In this document: piece after piece, positions 5,943 to 6,551 of the stretch | Layout of the letters: every line of letters begins with the position of its first letter | Position numbering within the stretch: the first letter of the stretch is position 1 | DNA from: an uncultured Bacilli bacterium | GTDB taxonomy: Bacteria > Bacillota_I > Bacilli_A > RF39 > UBA660 | Assembly: GCA_947853365.1 (NCBI GenBank) | Contig: CANTWQ010000112.1 | Coordinates: forward strand, 1 to 6,551 | Length of the DNA stretch: 6,551 nucleotides | Direction: 5' to 3' | Translations under genes and position numbers: made by a program | The notes under the pieces: model-generated | Seen by the model: only the letters and a program-made list of their open reading frames with translations | Told to the model about the DNA's origin: nothing | The model's database searches: none

Positions 5943-6551
5943 ATGGTTTATCTAGATTATAGTGCCACAACTCCGGTGCGACAGGAAGTTTTGGATTCTT
6001 TTGTTATGGTTTGTAAAAATTATATTGGTAATAGTAATTCTCTTCATTTGTTGGGAAGTAAAAGTAGGCACTTGATGGAAGAAGCGGAGAAGGCTATATT
6101 ATCTCTTCTGCAGACCAAGAACAGTGAAATTGTTTTTACTTCTGGTGCAACGGAAGCAAATAATTTGGCAATTCTTGGAGTAATAGAAGCTTATCCGAAA
6201 CGTGGGAAACATATTTTAACAACTCCATTAGAACATTCGAGTGTTTCAGAAACGTTACGTTATTTAAAAACAAAGGGCTATGAGGTGGAAGAAGTTCCTT
6301 TGGATGATAATGGACAAGTAGATTTAGATTGCTTTCGAAAGATGTTACGACCTGATACGGTTTTGGTAACGATGGCCAGTGTATCTTCGGAAGTGGGTAT
6401 TCTACAGCCAATTTCGAAAATGGGGGCGATCTTAAGAGACTATCCTACGACTTTATTTCATGTCGATGGAACCCAGCAAGTCGGAAAAGTTCCTGTTTGT
6501 TTGGATGATATTGACCTGTTTAGTTTTTCTGCTCATAAAATTTATGGAATT
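5943..6551 (+). CDS. Cysteine desulfurase, NifS/IscS class V aminotransferase family (3' end outside window)
   Basis: These PLP enzymes remove sulfur from cysteine and pass it as persulfide to partners for iron-sulfur cluster assembly or tRNA thiolation. The frame is open for 203 codons to the window end, about half of a typical 380-400 residue protein. It starts YLDYSATTPV (3-12). TSGATEANN (66-74) is the PLP phosphate loop, LEHSS (96-100) carries the His that stacks on the cofactor, HVDGTQQVGK (173-182) has the Asp and Gln that contact PLP, and SFSAHKIYG (194-202) contains the Schiff-base Lys199. The usual VNNE(V/I)G motif reads VSSEVG (147-152). The catalytic Cys would lie beyond the window. 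ATG 5943 follows GGAAGTGAG (5931-5939). Its place 61 bases after ezrA matches Bacillus, where the paralogue NifZ works with ThiI in tRNA 4-thiouridine synthesis; a thiI gene just downstream is a reasonable guess. I give no symbol because nifS, nifZ and iscS cannot be separated here. Confidence 0.95.
   Translation, partial: MVYLDYSATTPVRQEVLDSFVMVCKNYIGNSNSLHLLGSKSRHLMEEAEKAILSLLQTKNSEIVFTSGATEANNLAILGVIEAYPKRGKHILTTPLEHSSVSETLRYLKTKGYEVEEVPLDDNGQVDLDCFRKMLRPDTVLVTMASVSSEVGILQPISKMGAILRDYPTTLFHVDGTQQVGKVPVCLDDIDLFSFSAHKIYGI

Noticed and set aside
6136..6411. 91-codon - strand frame inside the cysteine desulfurase
   Set aside because: It is antisense to conserved PLP-binding motifs and has no ribosome binding site.

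Overview
The window looks like chromosomal DNA from a low-GC Firmicute. Genes are AT-rich, GGAG-type ribosome binding sites precede the start codons, and the housekeeping genes are tyrS, rpsD, ezrA and a NifS-like cysteine desulfurase. From memory, these same genes lie near each other in Bacillus subtilis, so this is probably a rearranged remnant of a conserved neighbourhood. The Rpn-type pseudogene and the propeller protein would suit an Erysipelotrichia-like gut lineage, but that placement is an impression, not something the sequence proves.

Layout. Positions 1-2088 hold a + strand operon: the C-terminal 60% of tyrosyl-tRNA synthetase, then, 12 bases on, a membrane-anchored protein built of seven propeller-like repeats. 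A long-loop inverted repeat follows and may be its terminator. Positions 2189-2543 are a decayed Rpn/PD-(D/E)XK transposase-like gene that has lost its start codon, its reading frame and most of its middle. A compact terminator at 2560-2588 separates it from rpsD (ribosomal protein S4), which runs on the - strand from 3189 to 2587. Upstream of rpsD are a textbook sigma-A promoter and a leader of about 160 nt with a three-tier nested stem and a second hairpin touching the Shine-Dalgarno site. This is the kind of leader through which S4 represses its own synthesis in Firmicutes.

Positions 3388-4100 have no intact gene. They hold four 18-bp direct repeats with one inverted relative (3632-3843, probably debris of insertion sequence ends), a 41-codon open fragment on the - strand (4024-3899), and a perfect 14-bp inverted repeat (4016-4070). 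A promoter at 4101-4129 then drives ezrA (4157-5881), the membrane-anchored inhibitor of FtsZ ring formation. It is followed after 61 bases by a nifS/iscS-type cysteine desulfurase that runs off the window end.

The genes serve translation (tyrS, rpsD), division (ezrA) and sulfur transfer (nifS). The unusual content lies in the propeller protein, the rpsD leader, the pseudogene and the repeat-bearing intergenic stretch. I found no convincing new defence system, CRISPR array, tRNA or rRNA.
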